Under the pieces are notes generated by a model. It was not told where the DNA came from. It worked only from the letters and a program-made list of their open reading frames with translations, and did not search any database. A stretch of 64,000 nt of DNA from Thiomonas delicata (GTDB lineage Bacteria; Pseudomonadota; Gammaproteobacteria; Burkholderiales; Burkholderiaceae_C), in the NCBI RefSeq assembly GCF_900088825.1, contig NZ_LT592171.1, positions 522,009 to 586,008 on the forward strand. The letters are read 5' to 3'. This document shows positions 41,188 to 50,463 of the stretch, piece after piece. The number at the start of each line of letters is the position of its first letter. Within the stretch, counting starts at the first letter, position 1. The translations under genes were made by a program, and so were the position numbers.

Positions 41188-42729
41188 ATGGCAGTCGAGC
41201 GGGAACTGAAGTTCAGCATGGACGCGCGTGCCGCGCAGCAGCTGGCGGACCATCCGATCCTGCTCCTGCTGGGCGGTGCGCCACGCGTGCAACAGCTCAG
41301 CACGGTGTACTTCGACACGCCCGATGCCCGTCTCGCCGCGGCCGGGCTGGCCTTGCGGGTACGGCAGACGCCGCAGGGGCGCGTGCTCACCGTCAAATCC
41401 ACCGGCACCGACGCGCTCGGCCATGCGCGCGGCGAGTGGGAGTGGCCGGCGGAGGACGGCGCGCCGCAAGGCATCCACCCGGCCGACCTGGTGCGCGCGC
41501 TGGACCAAACCCCGCTGCGCACCCTCGGCTTGGACGCGGGGGCGCTGCAGTCCAGCCTCCGGCCCGCATTCGGTACCGCCTTCGCGCGCACGGCCTGGAC
41601 CCTGGATTGGGCCGGCGCGCGCGCGGAGCTTGCGCTCGACCATGGCGCCTGCACGGCCATCCGCGACGGCCGGGCGGTGCAGGCTCCGCTCCTGGAGCTG
41701 GAAATCGAGCTGATCGAGGGCGATTTCGACGCCTGCTGGGAACTGGCCTGGGCGCTGGCGCAGGATTTGCCGCTCCTCGTCAGCCCGGTCAACAAGGCCG
41801 AGCGCGCCGCGGCACTGGCCGGCGGGGATCGTCCGCAAGCCCCGCCGGAGCCGCCGAGGCTCGATGGCGAGACCCCGCTGGGACGCGCCGCGCAACTGTG
41901 GCTGTCCACCGCCTGCGCTCAGCTCGCGGTGTGGGCCGAGCGCATCGGCAGCGCCGACGAAGCGCGCGACGTGCACCAGTTCCGCGTCGTGCTGCGGCGC
42001 TTGCGCACCGTGCTGCGCTGGCTGCGCCCGCATGCGTCCGCGCGCACCGTGGCATGGTTCGACGCCGAGCTGCACTGGACCATGCAACTGGCCGGCCTGG
42101 TGCGCGACGCCGACGTCGCGCTCGACATGCTTCACCATCGTCCGGCACCGCTCGGGGGCGAGGGCGCGGCCGAGTCCCCGGCATGGCTGGAGGCCCTGCG
42201 GCATGAACGCATGCGCCACCGCGCCGCCTTGCTCGCGCACCTGCACAGTCCGCGCTTCGGGCGCCTGTTGCTGGCGCTGGCGCGCTGGGCCCAGGCGTGG
42301 GGCGGCCGTGCCGGTCGGGCGGGGCCGGTGAAGCTGCGCCGGCTGGCCAGCCTTGCCGTGCGGCACGACCACAAACGTTGGAACAAGGCATTGGCGCATG
42401 GCCGCGAGATGATGGACGCGGCGGCGCAGGGCGCCCCTCTGGACCCGGCCTCCGCCGGTGCGCTGCACGACCTGCGCATCCGCTCCAAGCGCCTGCGCCT
42501 GTCGCTCGAGCGGCTGGGCCAGGCGCTGCCGCAGGACGAAGCGCCGCGCGTGCTGCCCCTGCGCAAGACGGTCGAGGCCCTGCAAACCCACCTCGGAGCC
42601 TGGCACGACGTCCAGCGCCTGCTCGACCCGGCGAACGCGCTGTTCCATCCGCCGGCGGACGTGGCCGCGGCACTGCGCGCGCTGGGCCGGGAAGCCCTCG
42701 GCCGGGCCCTGCAGGAGCTGCGCGCCTGA
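41188..42729 (+). CDS. CYTH-CHAD domain protein (inorganic triphosphatase-like)
   Basis: Protein of 513 aa. The N-terminal CYTH domain (1-200) begins with the diagnostic ExExK motif, E4-R-E6-L-K8, and has LALRVRQTPQGRVLTVKS. The CYTH tunnel fold typically hydrolyses inorganic triphosphate. The CHAD domain (about 230-505) is helical and His/Arg-rich, with VHQFRVVLRRLRTVLRWLRP and LHDLRIRSKRLRLSLE, and is thought to bind polyphosphate. The arrangement matches E. coli YgiF. It stands alone between etfQO and prfC. Confidence 0.9.
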   Translation: MAVERELKFSMDARAAQQLADHPILLLLGGAPRVQQLSTVYFDTPDARLAAAGLALRVRQTPQGRVLTVKSTGTDALGHARGEWEWPAEDGAPQGIHPADLVRALDQTPLRTLGLDAGALQSSLRPAFGTAFARTAWTLDWAGARAELALDHGACTAIRDGRAVQAPLLELEIELIEGDFDACWELAWALAQDLPLLVSPVNKAERAAALAGGDRPQAPPEPPRLDGETPLGRAAQLWLSTACAQLAVWAERIGSADEARDVHQFRVVLRRLRTVLRWLRPHASARTVAWFDAELHWTMQLAGLVRDADVALDMLHHRPAPLGGEGAAESPAWLEALRHERMRHRAALLAHLHSPRFGRLLLALARWAQAWGGRAGRAGPVKLRRLASLAVRHDHKRWNKALAHGREMMDAAAQGAPLDPASAGALHDLRIRSKRLRLSLERLGQALPQDEAPRVLPLRKTVEALQTHLGAWHDVQRLLDPANALFHPPADVAAALRALGREALGRALQELRA

Positions 42730-42784
42730 GGGGGCGCGGGGTGGCGCAAGACGCGCGGAGGGTGGCTGTCCCTACAATTCCGGG

Positions 42785-44398
42785 ATGTCCGAAACACCAA
42801 CACCCATCGCCCGCCGCCGCACGTTTGCCATCATCTCGCACCCGGACGCGGGCAAAACCACCCTGACCGAAAAGCTGCTGCTGTTCTCCGGCGCAATCCA
42901 GATCGCCGGTTCCGTCAAGGCGCGCAAGGCCAGCCGGCATGCCACCTCTGACTGGATGGAGATCGAGAAGCAGCGCGGCATCTCGGTCGCGTCCTCGGTG
43001 ATGCAGATGGAGTGGCGCGACTGCGTCATCAACCTGCTCGACACCCCCGGCCACCAGGACTTCTCCGAGGACACCTACCGCGTGCTCACCGCGGTGGATG
43101 CGGCGCTGATGGTGATCGACGCCGCCAACGGCGTCGAGGCCCAGACCCTGCGCCTGCTGGAGGTCTGTCGCGCGCGCAACACGCCCATCATCACCTTCGT
43201 CAACAAGATGGACCGCGAGGTGCGCACCCCGCTGGACCTGATGGACGAGATCGAGCGTCACCTGGGCATGGACGCCATTCCCTTCACCTGGCCGGTGGGC
43301 ATGGGCAAGAATTTCCACGGCGTGCTCGACCTGCGCGAGCGGCGCATGCGCGTGTTCCGCCCCGGCGAGGACAGGCTTGACGGCGGCGACGAAACCATCG
43401 ACGGGCTGGACAATCCCGCGCTCGCGGCGCGCTTCGGCGCCGAGCTGGCGCAGGCGCGGGAGGAGATCGGCCTGCTGTCCGAGGCCACGGCGGAATTCGA
43501 CCGCGCGGCCTTTCTCGCCGGCCGGCAGTCGCCGCTGTTCTTCGGCTCGGCGATCAACAACTTCGGCGTGCGCGAGGTGCTCGACGCGCTGGTGGACCAG
43601 GCTCCCCCGCCCGGCCCGCGTCCGGCCGTGCAGCGCGTGGTGCAGCCGTCCGAACCCAAGTTCACCGGCATGGTGTTCAAGATCCAGGCCAATATGGACC
43701 CCGCCCACCGCGACCGCATCGCCTTCGTGCGCGTGTGTTCGGGGCGCTTCGAGCGCGGCATGCGCCTCAAGGTCGGCCGCACCGGCAAGGAGATCCGCCC
43801 CAACACCGTGGTGGCCTTCATGTCCCAGCGCCGCGAGTTGCTGGAGGAGGCCTGGGCCGGCGACATCATCGGCATTCCCAACCACGGCACGCTGCGCCTG
43901 GGCGACACGCTCACCGAAGGCGAGGCCCTGCAGTTCACCGGCCTGCCGTTCTTCGCGCCGGAACTGTTCCAGGCGGTGGAGATCGCCGACCCGCTGCGCA
44001 GCAAGCAGTTGCGCACCGGGCTCATGCAGCTGGGCGAGGAGGGCGCGATCCAGGTGTTCCGCCCGCATTTCAGCGGCAGCCTGTTGCTCGGCGCGGTCGG
44101 CACCCTGCAGTTCGACGTCGTGCTGCACCGCCTGAGCGGCGAGTACAACGTGGCCGCGCGCCTGGCGCCCACCCCGTACCGGGTGGCGCGCTGGATTCAC
44201 AGCGACGACGAACGCCAGCTCAAGCGTTTCATCGAGGAAAACGCCCACCGCATCGCCTACGACGTGGTCGACGCGCCCACCATCCTGCTCACGCACGCCG
44301 CCGAGCTGCGGGTGCTGCAGGAGCGCTGGCCCGACGTCTCCTTCCACGCCCTGCGCGAGCACGCCGGGCGCGTGTTCCAGACCGATATGGCGGCTTGA
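42785..44398 (+). CDS. prfC: peptide chain release factor 3
   Basis: Translational GTPase of 537 aa that recycles RF1/RF2 from the ribosome. The G1 motif is SHPDAGKTTLTEKL near residue 18. G3 is DTPGHQDFSEDTYR, and G4 is FVNKMDRE. Typical RF3 sequence MEIEKQRGISVASSVMQ follows the switch I region. The ATG at 42785 gives the usual N-terminus; a TACAAT at 42773 could be a -10 element but is too close to the start to serve this ATG unless the mRNA is leaderless. Confidence 0.95.
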   Translation: MSETPTPIARRRTFAIISHPDAGKTTLTEKLLLFSGAIQIAGSVKARKASRHATSDWMEIEKQRGISVASSVMQMEWRDCVINLLDTPGHQDFSEDTYRVLTAVDAALMVIDAANGVEAQTLRLLEVCRARNTPIITFVNKMDREVRTPLDLMDEIERHLGMDAIPFTWPVGMGKNFHGVLDLRERRMRVFRPGEDRLDGGDETIDGLDNPALAARFGAELAQAREEIGLLSEATAEFDRAAFLAGRQSPLFFGSAINNFGVREVLDALVDQAPPPGPRPAVQRVVQPSEPKFTGMVFKIQANMDPAHRDRIAFVRVCSGRFERGMRLKVGRTGKEIRPNTVVAFMSQRRELLEEAWAGDIIGIPNHGTLRLGDTLTEGEALQFTGLPFFAPELFQAVEIADPLRSKQLRTGLMQLGEEGAIQVFRPHFSGSLLLGAVGTLQFDVVLHRLSGEYNVAARLAPTPYRVARWIHSDDERQLKRFIEENAHRIAYDVVDAPTILLTHAAELRVLQERWPDVSFHALREHAGRVFQTDMAA

Positions 44399-44471
44399 GC
44401 GCCGGCGCTTGCCGCCGCGCCCCGGTTCCGCGCATCGCCCGGCGCGGCCTGGGGTTGAATGGCGGCGTGCT

Positions 44472-44500
44472 TTGACAGGGTCATGTTCGGCGTTTAGGCT
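44472..44500 (+). promoter_or_regulatory. sigma-70 promoter for egtBD
   Basis: TTGACA at 44472-44477, a 17-bp spacer and TAGGCT at 44495-44500 form a good sigma-70 promoter. The predicted first transcribed base falls at about 44506-44508, right at the annotated ATG. Either egtB mRNA is leaderless, or the second ATG at 44519 is used with a very short leader. Confidence 0.6.
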
Positions 44501-44506
44501 GGGTTC

Positions 44507-45796
44507 ATGCTCGACGCCATGACGCATGCCGTCCCGTCCCCCAGCGCTGCCGGGGCCCGGCTTCAGCCAGTGCAGGATCTGGCCGCGCGCCTGTTCGCCA
44601 CGCGCGCGCTGACGCCGGACCTTTGCGCGGGCCTCGCGCCCGAGGACATGACGCCGCAGAGCATGCCCGACGCCAGTCCGGCGAAATGGCATCTGGCCCA
44701 TACCACCTGGTTTTTCGAGCAGTTCGCGCTCAAGCCCTTCGTTGCCGACTACCGCGAATTCAACGCCGGTTTCGCCGCGCTGTTCAACTCGTACTACGTC
44801 AGCGCGGGCCCGCGTTATGCGCGACCGCAGCGCGGCCTGGTCACCCGGCCCACGGTGGCCGAGGTGCTGCGCTACCGCGCCCATGTCGACACCCATCTGC
44901 GGCACCTGCTGGGGCGCGGAGAGCCCGGCCGCGATCTCGCGCGCGTGCTCGAACTCGGCCTGCACCACGAGCAGCAGCACCAGGAGTTGCTGCTCACCGA
45001 CATGCTGCATCTGCTGTCGCACAACCCGCTCAAGCCGGCGTGGCGGCAGCTGCCGACGCCGCAGAAGCGGGCGGCGCCGGCTTTGCGCTTCGTCGCGGGG
45101 CCCGAAGGGGCGCATGCCATCGGGCATTGCGGCGAGGGTTTTCATTTCGACAACGAGGCACCGCGCCACACGGTGTGGCTGGCGCCGCACGCCGTCGCGA
45201 ACCGGCTGGTGAGCAATGCCGAGTACGCCGCGTTCGTGCGCGACGGCGGCTACCGCAATCCCTTGCTGTGGCTGTCCGACGGCTGGGCCACGGCGCAGCG
45301 CGAGGGCTGGCGCGCGCCGCTGTACTGGAGCGAGGACGGCGCCAGCGCCTTCACCCTGGGCGGCGAACTCGAGCTCGACCCCGCCGCGCCCGTGTGCCAC
45401 GTCAGCCACTACGAGGCCGACGCCTTCGCCCGCTGGGCCGGCGCGCGCCTGCCGACCGAGGCCGAATGGGAGGCCTTCGCCGCCGCGCAACCGCGCGCCG
45501 GCAACATGCTGGAGGCGGGCTGGTTCCGGCCGGTCGCCGCCGCCGCGGATGCCTCGCAATGCTTCGGCGACGTGTGGGAATGGACCGGCAGCGCCTACCT
45601 GCCGTACCCCGGTTACCGCGCGCAGCCGGGCGCCTTGGGCGAGTACAACGGCAAGTTCATGTCGGGCCAGATGGTGTTGCGCGGCGGTTCCTGCGTCACG
45701 CCGCCCGGTCACGTCCGTGCGAGCTATCGCAATTTCTTCTACCCCCATCAGCGCTGGCAGTTCATGGGCCTGCGCCTGGCGAAGGACATGCCATGA
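44507..45796 (+). CDS. egtB: ergothioneine synthase component EgtB
   Basis: Non-haem iron sulfoxide synthase of 429 aa. It joins a thiol donor (cysteine or gamma-glutamyl-cysteine) to hercynine with O2 in ergothioneine synthesis. The DinB-like N-terminal domain has H62/H65 in WHLAHTTWFFE. The iron ligands are in HHEQQHQE at 153-160 (H154, H158, E160). The C-terminal formylglycine-generating-enzyme-like domain includes RLPTEAEWE and VWEWTGSAY. An alternative start is M5 (ATG 44519). Its stop overlaps the egtD start. Confidence 0.93.
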   Translation: MLDAMTHAVPSPSAAGARLQPVQDLAARLFATRALTPDLCAGLAPEDMTPQSMPDASPAKWHLAHTTWFFEQFALKPFVADYREFNAGFAALFNSYYVSAGPRYARPQRGLVTRPTVAEVLRYRAHVDTHLRHLLGRGEPGRDLARVLELGLHHEQQHQELLLTDMLHLLSHNPLKPAWRQLPTPQKRAAPALRFVAGPEGAHAIGHCGEGFHFDNEAPRHTVWLAPHAVANRLVSNAEYAAFVRDGGYRNPLLWLSDGWATAQREGWRAPLYWSEDGASAFTLGGELELDPAAPVCHVSHYEADAFARWAGARLPTEAEWEAFAAAQPRAGNMLEAGWFRPVAAAADASQCFGDVWEWTGSAYLPYPGYRAQPGALGEYNGKFMSGQMVLRGGSCVTPPGHVRASYRNFFYPHQRWQFMGLRLAKDMP

Positions 45797-46770
45797 AACA
45801 GCAAAGCCCTGTGAGCCGGCAGCGACCCGCTGCCGCCGACGCCGCGCCGCCGGCCTTGCGCCAGGCCGTGCTCGACGGGCTGTTCGCCAGCCCCAAGCAT
45901 CTGCCCAGCGCCTATCTCTACGATGCCCGCGGCTCGGCGCTGTTCGAGCGGATCTGCGAACTGCCCGAGTACTACCCGACGCGCACCGAGCTGGCCATCC
46001 TGCGCGCGCATGCCGACGAGATGGCCGGCTGCATCGGTGACGGCGCCGTGCTCGTCGAGCCGGGCTGCGGCGCGGGCCTCAAGACCTGCCTGCTGCTGTC
46101 GCGCATGCATGCGCCGCGCGCCTATGTGCCGATCGAGATTTCGGCCACCGCGCTGCAAGCCTCGGTGCAGGCCGTCGCCGGCCGCTGCCCGAAGCTGGCG
46201 ATCCGCCCCCTGCAGGCCGATTTCACGCGCGCCTTCGCCCTGCCCGAGGGGCTGGCTGGCGCGCGGCGCGTGGTGTTCTTTTTCCCGGGGTCGACCATCG
46301 GCAATTTCGATCCGCAACAGGCTCAGGCCCTGCTGGCGCGGTGGCGCCTGCTGGGCGGCCCGGAGGCGGGTTTGCTCATCGGCGTGGACCTGCGCAAGGA
46401 CCCCGCCGTGCTGCAAGCGGCCTACGACGACGCCCAGGGCGTGACGGCCGCTTTCAACCTCAATCTTCTGCTGCGCGTGAACCGCGAATTCGGCGCTGAC
46501 TTCGATCCGGCGTCCTTCGCCCACGTGGCCCGTTACGACGAGGCGCGCGGGCGCGTCGAGATGCACCTGCAAAGCCGCAAGGCGCAGACCGTGCGCGTGG
46601 ACGGCCAGGCGCTGCGTTTTGCCGACGGCGAAACCATCCATACCGAAAATTCCTACAAGTACACGCCCGACGGCTTCGCCGCCATGGCGCGGCAGGCCGG
46701 GTGGCAGGAGGCGGCGCGCTGGAGCGACGACGCCGCGCGTTTCGGCGTGCAGTTCCTGCGCGCCGGCTGA
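45793..46770 (+). CDS. egtD: L-histidine N-alpha-methyltransferase EgtD
   Basis: SAM-dependent methyltransferase of 325 aa that trimethylates histidine to hercynine, the first step of ergothioneine synthesis. Family sequence includes SAYLYDARGSALFERIC, PEYYPTRTE, VEPGCGAGLKT (SAM site), the FFPGSTIGNF motif, and the C-terminal ENSYKYTPDGF. The ATGA overlap with egtB indicates translational coupling. Only egtB and egtD are here; no egtE-type lyase gene is in the window. Confidence 0.95.
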   Translation: MKQQSPVSRQRPAAADAAPPALRQAVLDGLFASPKHLPSAYLYDARGSALFERICELPEYYPTRTELAILRAHADEMAGCIGDGAVLVEPGCGAGLKTCLLLSRMHAPRAYVPIEISATALQASVQAVAGRCPKLAIRPLQADFTRAFALPEGLAGARRVVFFFPGSTIGNFDPQQAQALLARWRLLGGPEAGLLIGVDLRKDPAVLQAAYDDAQGVTAAFNLNLLLRVNREFGADFDPASFAHVARYDEARGRVEMHLQSRKAQTVRVDGQALRFADGETIHTENSYKYTPDGFAAMARQAGWQEAARWSDDAARFGVQFLRAG

Positions 46771-46779
46771 GCCAGGCCC

Positions 46780-49284
46780 ATGCGCACCTGGAGCCTGGTC
46801 GGGCGCGACCTGCGCGCCGCCGAATTGCGGTTGATGTGGCTGGCGCTGGTGCTGGCCACCGCGGCGCTGTCCACCGTGGGATTCCTCGCGCAGCGGCTCG
46901 ATGCCGGTCTCAAGCGCGATGCCGCCCAGCTCATCGGCGGACAGGCCGTGGTGCAGAGCGACCACCCGCTGCCCTCCGTTTTTTTGCGGCAGGCGCATGA
47001 CGATGGCCTGCAAACCACGCAGACCGCGGTGTTCGCCAGCATGGCGGTTGGACCCGGGGCGCAGGGGCGCACGCATCTGGTGGCGGTGAAGGCCGTGGAG
47101 CCGGGCTACCCGCTGCTCGGGCGCCTGATGCTGCGGCCTCCTGCGGGCGGCGGCGAAGCCGCGATGCGCGGCCCGCCTCGGCCCGGCACGGTCTGGGTCG
47201 ACCCGAGCGTGGCGGCGCAGCTCGACGCGCCGCCGCAGGGCCCCATCATGCTGGGGACGCGCAGCTTTCGCATCGCCGGCGTGATCGCGCGCGAACCGGA
47301 TCGCGGCGCCGGGTTCATCAACTTCGCGCCGCGGGTCATGATGAACGCGGCCGATCTGCCGTCCACCGGGCTGATCCAGCCCGCCAGCCGCGTCACCTAC
47401 CGCCTGGCCGCGGCCGGCGAACCCGCCGCCGCCGCCCGCTTTGCCGACTGGACCCGCGCGCGCATCCGCGCCCAGAGCCTGCGCGGCGTGCGGGTGCTGA
47501 CCGTGGCCGACGGCGGACCCGAACTCGGCCAGAACCTGCAGCGCGGTTCGGGCTTCCTGCAACTCGTGTCCATGCTCACGGCGCTGATCGCCGCCGTGGC
47601 GGTGGCGATTGCCGCACGCGACTTTTCCCGCCGTCGGCTCGACGCCACCGCGCTGCTGAAGGCCTTGGGCATGTCGCAGGGCGCGGTGCTGCGCCTCGTC
47701 GCGGGCGAACTCCTGCTGCTCGGGCTCGTGGCCGGGGCCATCGGCAGCGGACTGGGGCTACTGGGGCAGGCGGCCCTGGTGCATTGGCTGGCCGGGGTGG
47801 TGAACGTGCGCGCGTTGCCGCCGCCCGGCTGGCAGCCCGCGCTCGTCGCGCTGCTGGCGGCGTTGGCGCTGCTGCTGGCTTTCGCGCTGCCGCCCGTGCT
47901 GCAGCTGGCGCGCGTGCCGCCCTTGCGCGTGCTGCGGCGCGAGGCGCAGCGGCTCAGGATCGGCCCTTGGCTCCTGGGCGCGGCAGGCGTGGTGCTGTTC
48001 GTCGGCGTGCTGATGCTGCTGGCGCAGGACCGGCGCCTGGCGCTCATCGCCCTTGGCGGATTCGTCGCCTCGGCGCTGGGGTTCGCGGTCCTGGCTTATG
48101 CGCTGGTGCGGGTGTTGCGCCGCGCCGGCGGCGAGCGCCGCGGCGTGCTGGCGCTGGCCGCACGGCAGCTCGGCGGGCGCAGCGCGCAGGCGGTGGCGCA
48201 GATCAGCGCGCTGGGCCTGTCCATGCTGGCGCTGATGCTGGTGGCCATGCTGCGCACCGGCTTGCTGACCGGCTGGCAGCAAACCCTGCCGCCGGACGCG
48301 CCGAATCGATTTGTCATCAACATCCAGCCGCAGCAGGCGCAAGCCTTCCAGGCGGCGCTCCAGATGGCCGGCATCGCGCGCTACGACTGGTATCCCATGG
48401 TGCGGGGGCGGCTCGTCGCGGTCAACGGCAAACCCGTGTTCGGACGCGATTACAAGGACGAGCGCGCGCGCGCCCTCGTCGACCGCGAGTTCAACCTGTC
48501 CAGCAGCGCGGCGCTGCCCGCGCACAACCGCATCGTCGCCGGGTCATGGGCGGCCACGGCCGGTCCCGATGCGCGGGGCTTGTCGGTCGATGCGGGCATC
48601 GCCGGAACCCTGGGGCTGAAGCTGGGCGACACGCTCAGCTTCGACATTGCCGGCAGCACGGTGACGGCGCCCATCGCCAGCCTGCGTAAGATCGACTGGG
48701 GCTCGATGCATGTGAACTTTTTCGTGCTCATGCCGCGCGCGATGCTGGCGCAGCAGCCCGCCACCTTCATCACCGCGTTCTTCGAGCCGCCGGCCGCGGG
48801 CCGCCTCGACGACCGCCTCGCGCACGCCTTTCCCGACATCACCATCGTCGACCTCGGCTACTTCCTCGCCCAGGTACGCCACATGCTGGACCAGGTGAGC
48901 ACGGCGGTGCAGTTCCTGTTTGTTTTCGCCCTGGGCGCCGGCTTGTCGGTGCTGGTGGCCAGCCTCCTCATCAGCTGCCAGGAGCGCGAGCACGAAACGG
49001 CGATGTGGCGCGTGCTGGGCGCCTCCAGCAGCCTGCTGCGCAGGGTGATGGCGGTCGAACTCGCGCTCAGCGGGGCGTTTGCCGGCTTGCTGGGCACCGG
49101 GGCGGCGGCGGCCGTGGCCTGGGTCCTGGCCCGCCGGGTTTTCGATTTCGCCTGGACGCCTTCGCCCGCCTGGTTCGTCGTGGGCACCGTGGCGGGCGCC
49201 GTGCTGGCCCTTGCCGTGGGATGGATGACCCTGCGCCAGGTGGTGCGCGCGCCGCCTCTGCGCACCTTGCGGGCCTTGGCCTGA
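46780..49284 (+). CDS. FtsX-type ABC transporter permease (YbbP-like)
   Basis: Membrane protein of 834 aa with the double-FtsX layout. There is one N-terminal span (LALVLATAALSTVGFLA), a large periplasmic domain, then two groups of spans around residues 255-480 and 690-830. The final region VLVASLLISCQEREHETAMWRVLGAS is typical of FtsX domains. Such permeases (YbbP) work with an ATPase such as YbbA, often in lipid-linked envelope tasks. No ATPase gene is adjacent. It lies 9 bp after egtD and may be cotranscribed with it. Confidence 0.87.
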   Translation: MRTWSLVGRDLRAAELRLMWLALVLATAALSTVGFLAQRLDAGLKRDAAQLIGGQAVVQSDHPLPSVFLRQAHDDGLQTTQTAVFASMAVGPGAQGRTHLVAVKAVEPGYPLLGRLMLRPPAGGGEAAMRGPPRPGTVWVDPSVAAQLDAPPQGPIMLGTRSFRIAGVIAREPDRGAGFINFAPRVMMNAADLPSTGLIQPASRVTYRLAAAGEPAAAARFADWTRARIRAQSLRGVRVLTVADGGPELGQNLQRGSGFLQLVSMLTALIAAVAVAIAARDFSRRRLDATALLKALGMSQGAVLRLVAGELLLLGLVAGAIGSGLGLLGQAALVHWLAGVVNVRALPPPGWQPALVALLAALALLLAFALPPVLQLARVPPLRVLRREAQRLRIGPWLLGAAGVVLFVGVLMLLAQDRRLALIALGGFVASALGFAVLAYALVRVLRRAGGERRGVLALAARQLGGRSAQAVAQISALGLSMLALMLVAMLRTGLLTGWQQTLPPDAPNRFVINIQPQQAQAFQAALQMAGIARYDWYPMVRGRLVAVNGKPVFGRDYKDERARALVDREFNLSSSAALPAHNRIVAGSWAATAGPDARGLSVDAGIAGTLGLKLGDTLSFDIAGSTVTAPIASLRKIDWGSMHVNFFVLMPRAMLAQQPATFITAFFEPPAAGRLDDRLAHAFPDITIVDLGYFLAQVRHMLDQVSTAVQFLFVFALGAGLSVLVASLLISCQEREHETAMWRVLGASSSLLRRVMAVELALSGAFAGLLGTGAAAAVAWVLARRVFDFAWTPSPAWFVVGTVAGAVLALAVGWMTLRQVVRAPPLRTLRALA

Positions 49285-49393
49285 ATGTCCGCCCTGAATG
49301 TCCGCCGCGAACGCCGGCATCTCGGCGCCGGGCCCAGGTCCGCGCCCAGGGCGGCGACAATACGGGGATGCCGAAACTTCAGCCCATTCCACG

Positions 49394-49798
49394 ATGAGCG
49401 CCCAACCCACCCTGCCGACCGCGCCCTACGAAACCCTTGGAGGCGACGCCGGCGTGCGCGCCCTGGTCGACCGCTTCTACGACCTGATGGACCTCGAGCC
49501 CGAGTACGCCGATCTGCGCGCCATGCATCCAACGCCTCTGGATGGCAGCCGCGACAAGCTGTACTGGTTTCTGAGCGGGTGGCTGGGCGGGCCGGGGCTG
49601 TACGAACAGCGCTTCGGCCACCCGCGCCTGCGCATGCGCCACTTCCCCTACAGCATCGGCGTCAAGGAGCGCGACCAGTGGCTGGCCTGCATGCAGCAGG
49701 CCATGCGCGAACTCGACTTGCCGGAGGACTTGCAGATGCGCCTGCGCGCCGCGTTCGCCGGCACCGCCGACTGGATGCGCAACCAGCCCGAGGCGTAG
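49394..49798 (+). CDS. group II truncated haemoglobin
   Basis: Haem protein of 134 aa with the short 2-on-2 globin fold. Group II features are visible: the N-terminal YETLGGDAGVRALVDRFYDLM, the FLSGWLGGPGLYEQRFGHPRLRMRH region (E-helix to proximal F histidine) and the C-terminal LRAAFAGTADWMRN. It would bind O2, NO or similar ligands. It is 110 bp after the permease gene and converges with the Smr gene. Confidence 0.92.
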   Translation: MSAQPTLPTAPYETLGGDAGVRALVDRFYDLMDLEPEYADLRAMHPTPLDGSRDKLYWFLSGWLGGPGLYEQRFGHPRLRMRHFPYSIGVKERDQWLACMQQAMRELDLPEDLQMRLRAAFAGTADWMRNQPEA

Positions 49799-49816
49799 GC
49801 GCCGCCGCGGCCTCGC

Positions 49817-50446
49817 TCAGCGGCGGCCGCCGCCCGCGCCAGGCGGGGCGCGCAGCAGCACCACGAGGGCGCCCGCGCCGCCGTCCGAGGGCTTGGCCTG
49901 GCAGAACGCCAGCACCTCGTTTTTCTGCACCAGCCAGGCACGGGCCTTGTGTTTGAGCACCGGTTCGCGTCCCGGCGAACTCAGGCCCTTGCCGTGGATG
50001 ATGCGCACGCAGCGCAGGCCGCTTTGCTGCGCCTCGCGCACGAAGGTGGCCAGGCTTTCGCGCGCCTCGTCGCGCCGCATGCCGTGCAAGTCCAGTTCGG
50101 CCTGGATCACCCAGTGCCCGCGGCGCAGCCGGCGGACCACGTCCGGCCCGATGCCGGGGCGGCGGAACGACAGCAGCGCGTCGGTTTCCAGCAGGCTGTC
50201 CACGTCCACGTCGTCCGACAGCGACTCGGCCAGCGCCGCCTGCTCGTCGCGCAAGTGCTGCAGGGGAATGGGCAAGGGAGCCGGCGCCGCCAGGGCGACG
50301 CGGCCGCTGGGCGCGATGGGCCGGGCGCCCGCCACCGCCTCGCGGAACAAGGCGACTTCCTCGGCGCTCGGTTGCGCGGCCGGTGCGGACGCCTGCCTGC
50401 CGCGTGCGGAAGCCGGCAGGCTGCGAGGGCGGCGCGGCGTGGCCAT
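49817..50446 (-). CDS. Smr-domain protein
   Basis: Protein of 209 aa with a C-terminal Smr (small MutS-related) domain at about 115-200. The LDLHGMRRDEARESL motif and IIHGKGLSSPG motif are typical of Smr nucleases. The N-terminal half is Ala/Pro-rich and disordered-looking. Smr proteins cut nucleic acids, some of them stalled-ribosome mRNA; which applies here is unknown. It lies 17 bp downstream of radC on the same strand. Confidence 0.88.
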   Translation of the reverse strand: MATPRRPRSLPASARGRQASAPAAQPSAEEVALFREAVAGARPIAPSGRVALAAPAPLPIPLQHLRDEQAALAESLSDDVDVDSLLETDALLSFRRPGIGPDVVRRLRRGHWVIQAELDLHGMRRDEARESLATFVREAQQSGLRCVRIIHGKGLSSPGREPVLKHKARAWLVQKNEVLAFCQAKPSDGGAGALVVLLRAPPGAGGGRR

Positions 50447-50463
50447 GGTTCACCCGCGCCGTG

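Noticed and set aside
41789-45748. A 1319-codon open frame on the minus strand opposite the CYTH-CHAD, prfC and egtB genes
   Set aside because: It is the mirror of strongly conserved plus-strand genes; its sequence is His/Arg/Gly/Val-rich with no domain. Long antisense frames are expected at this GC content.
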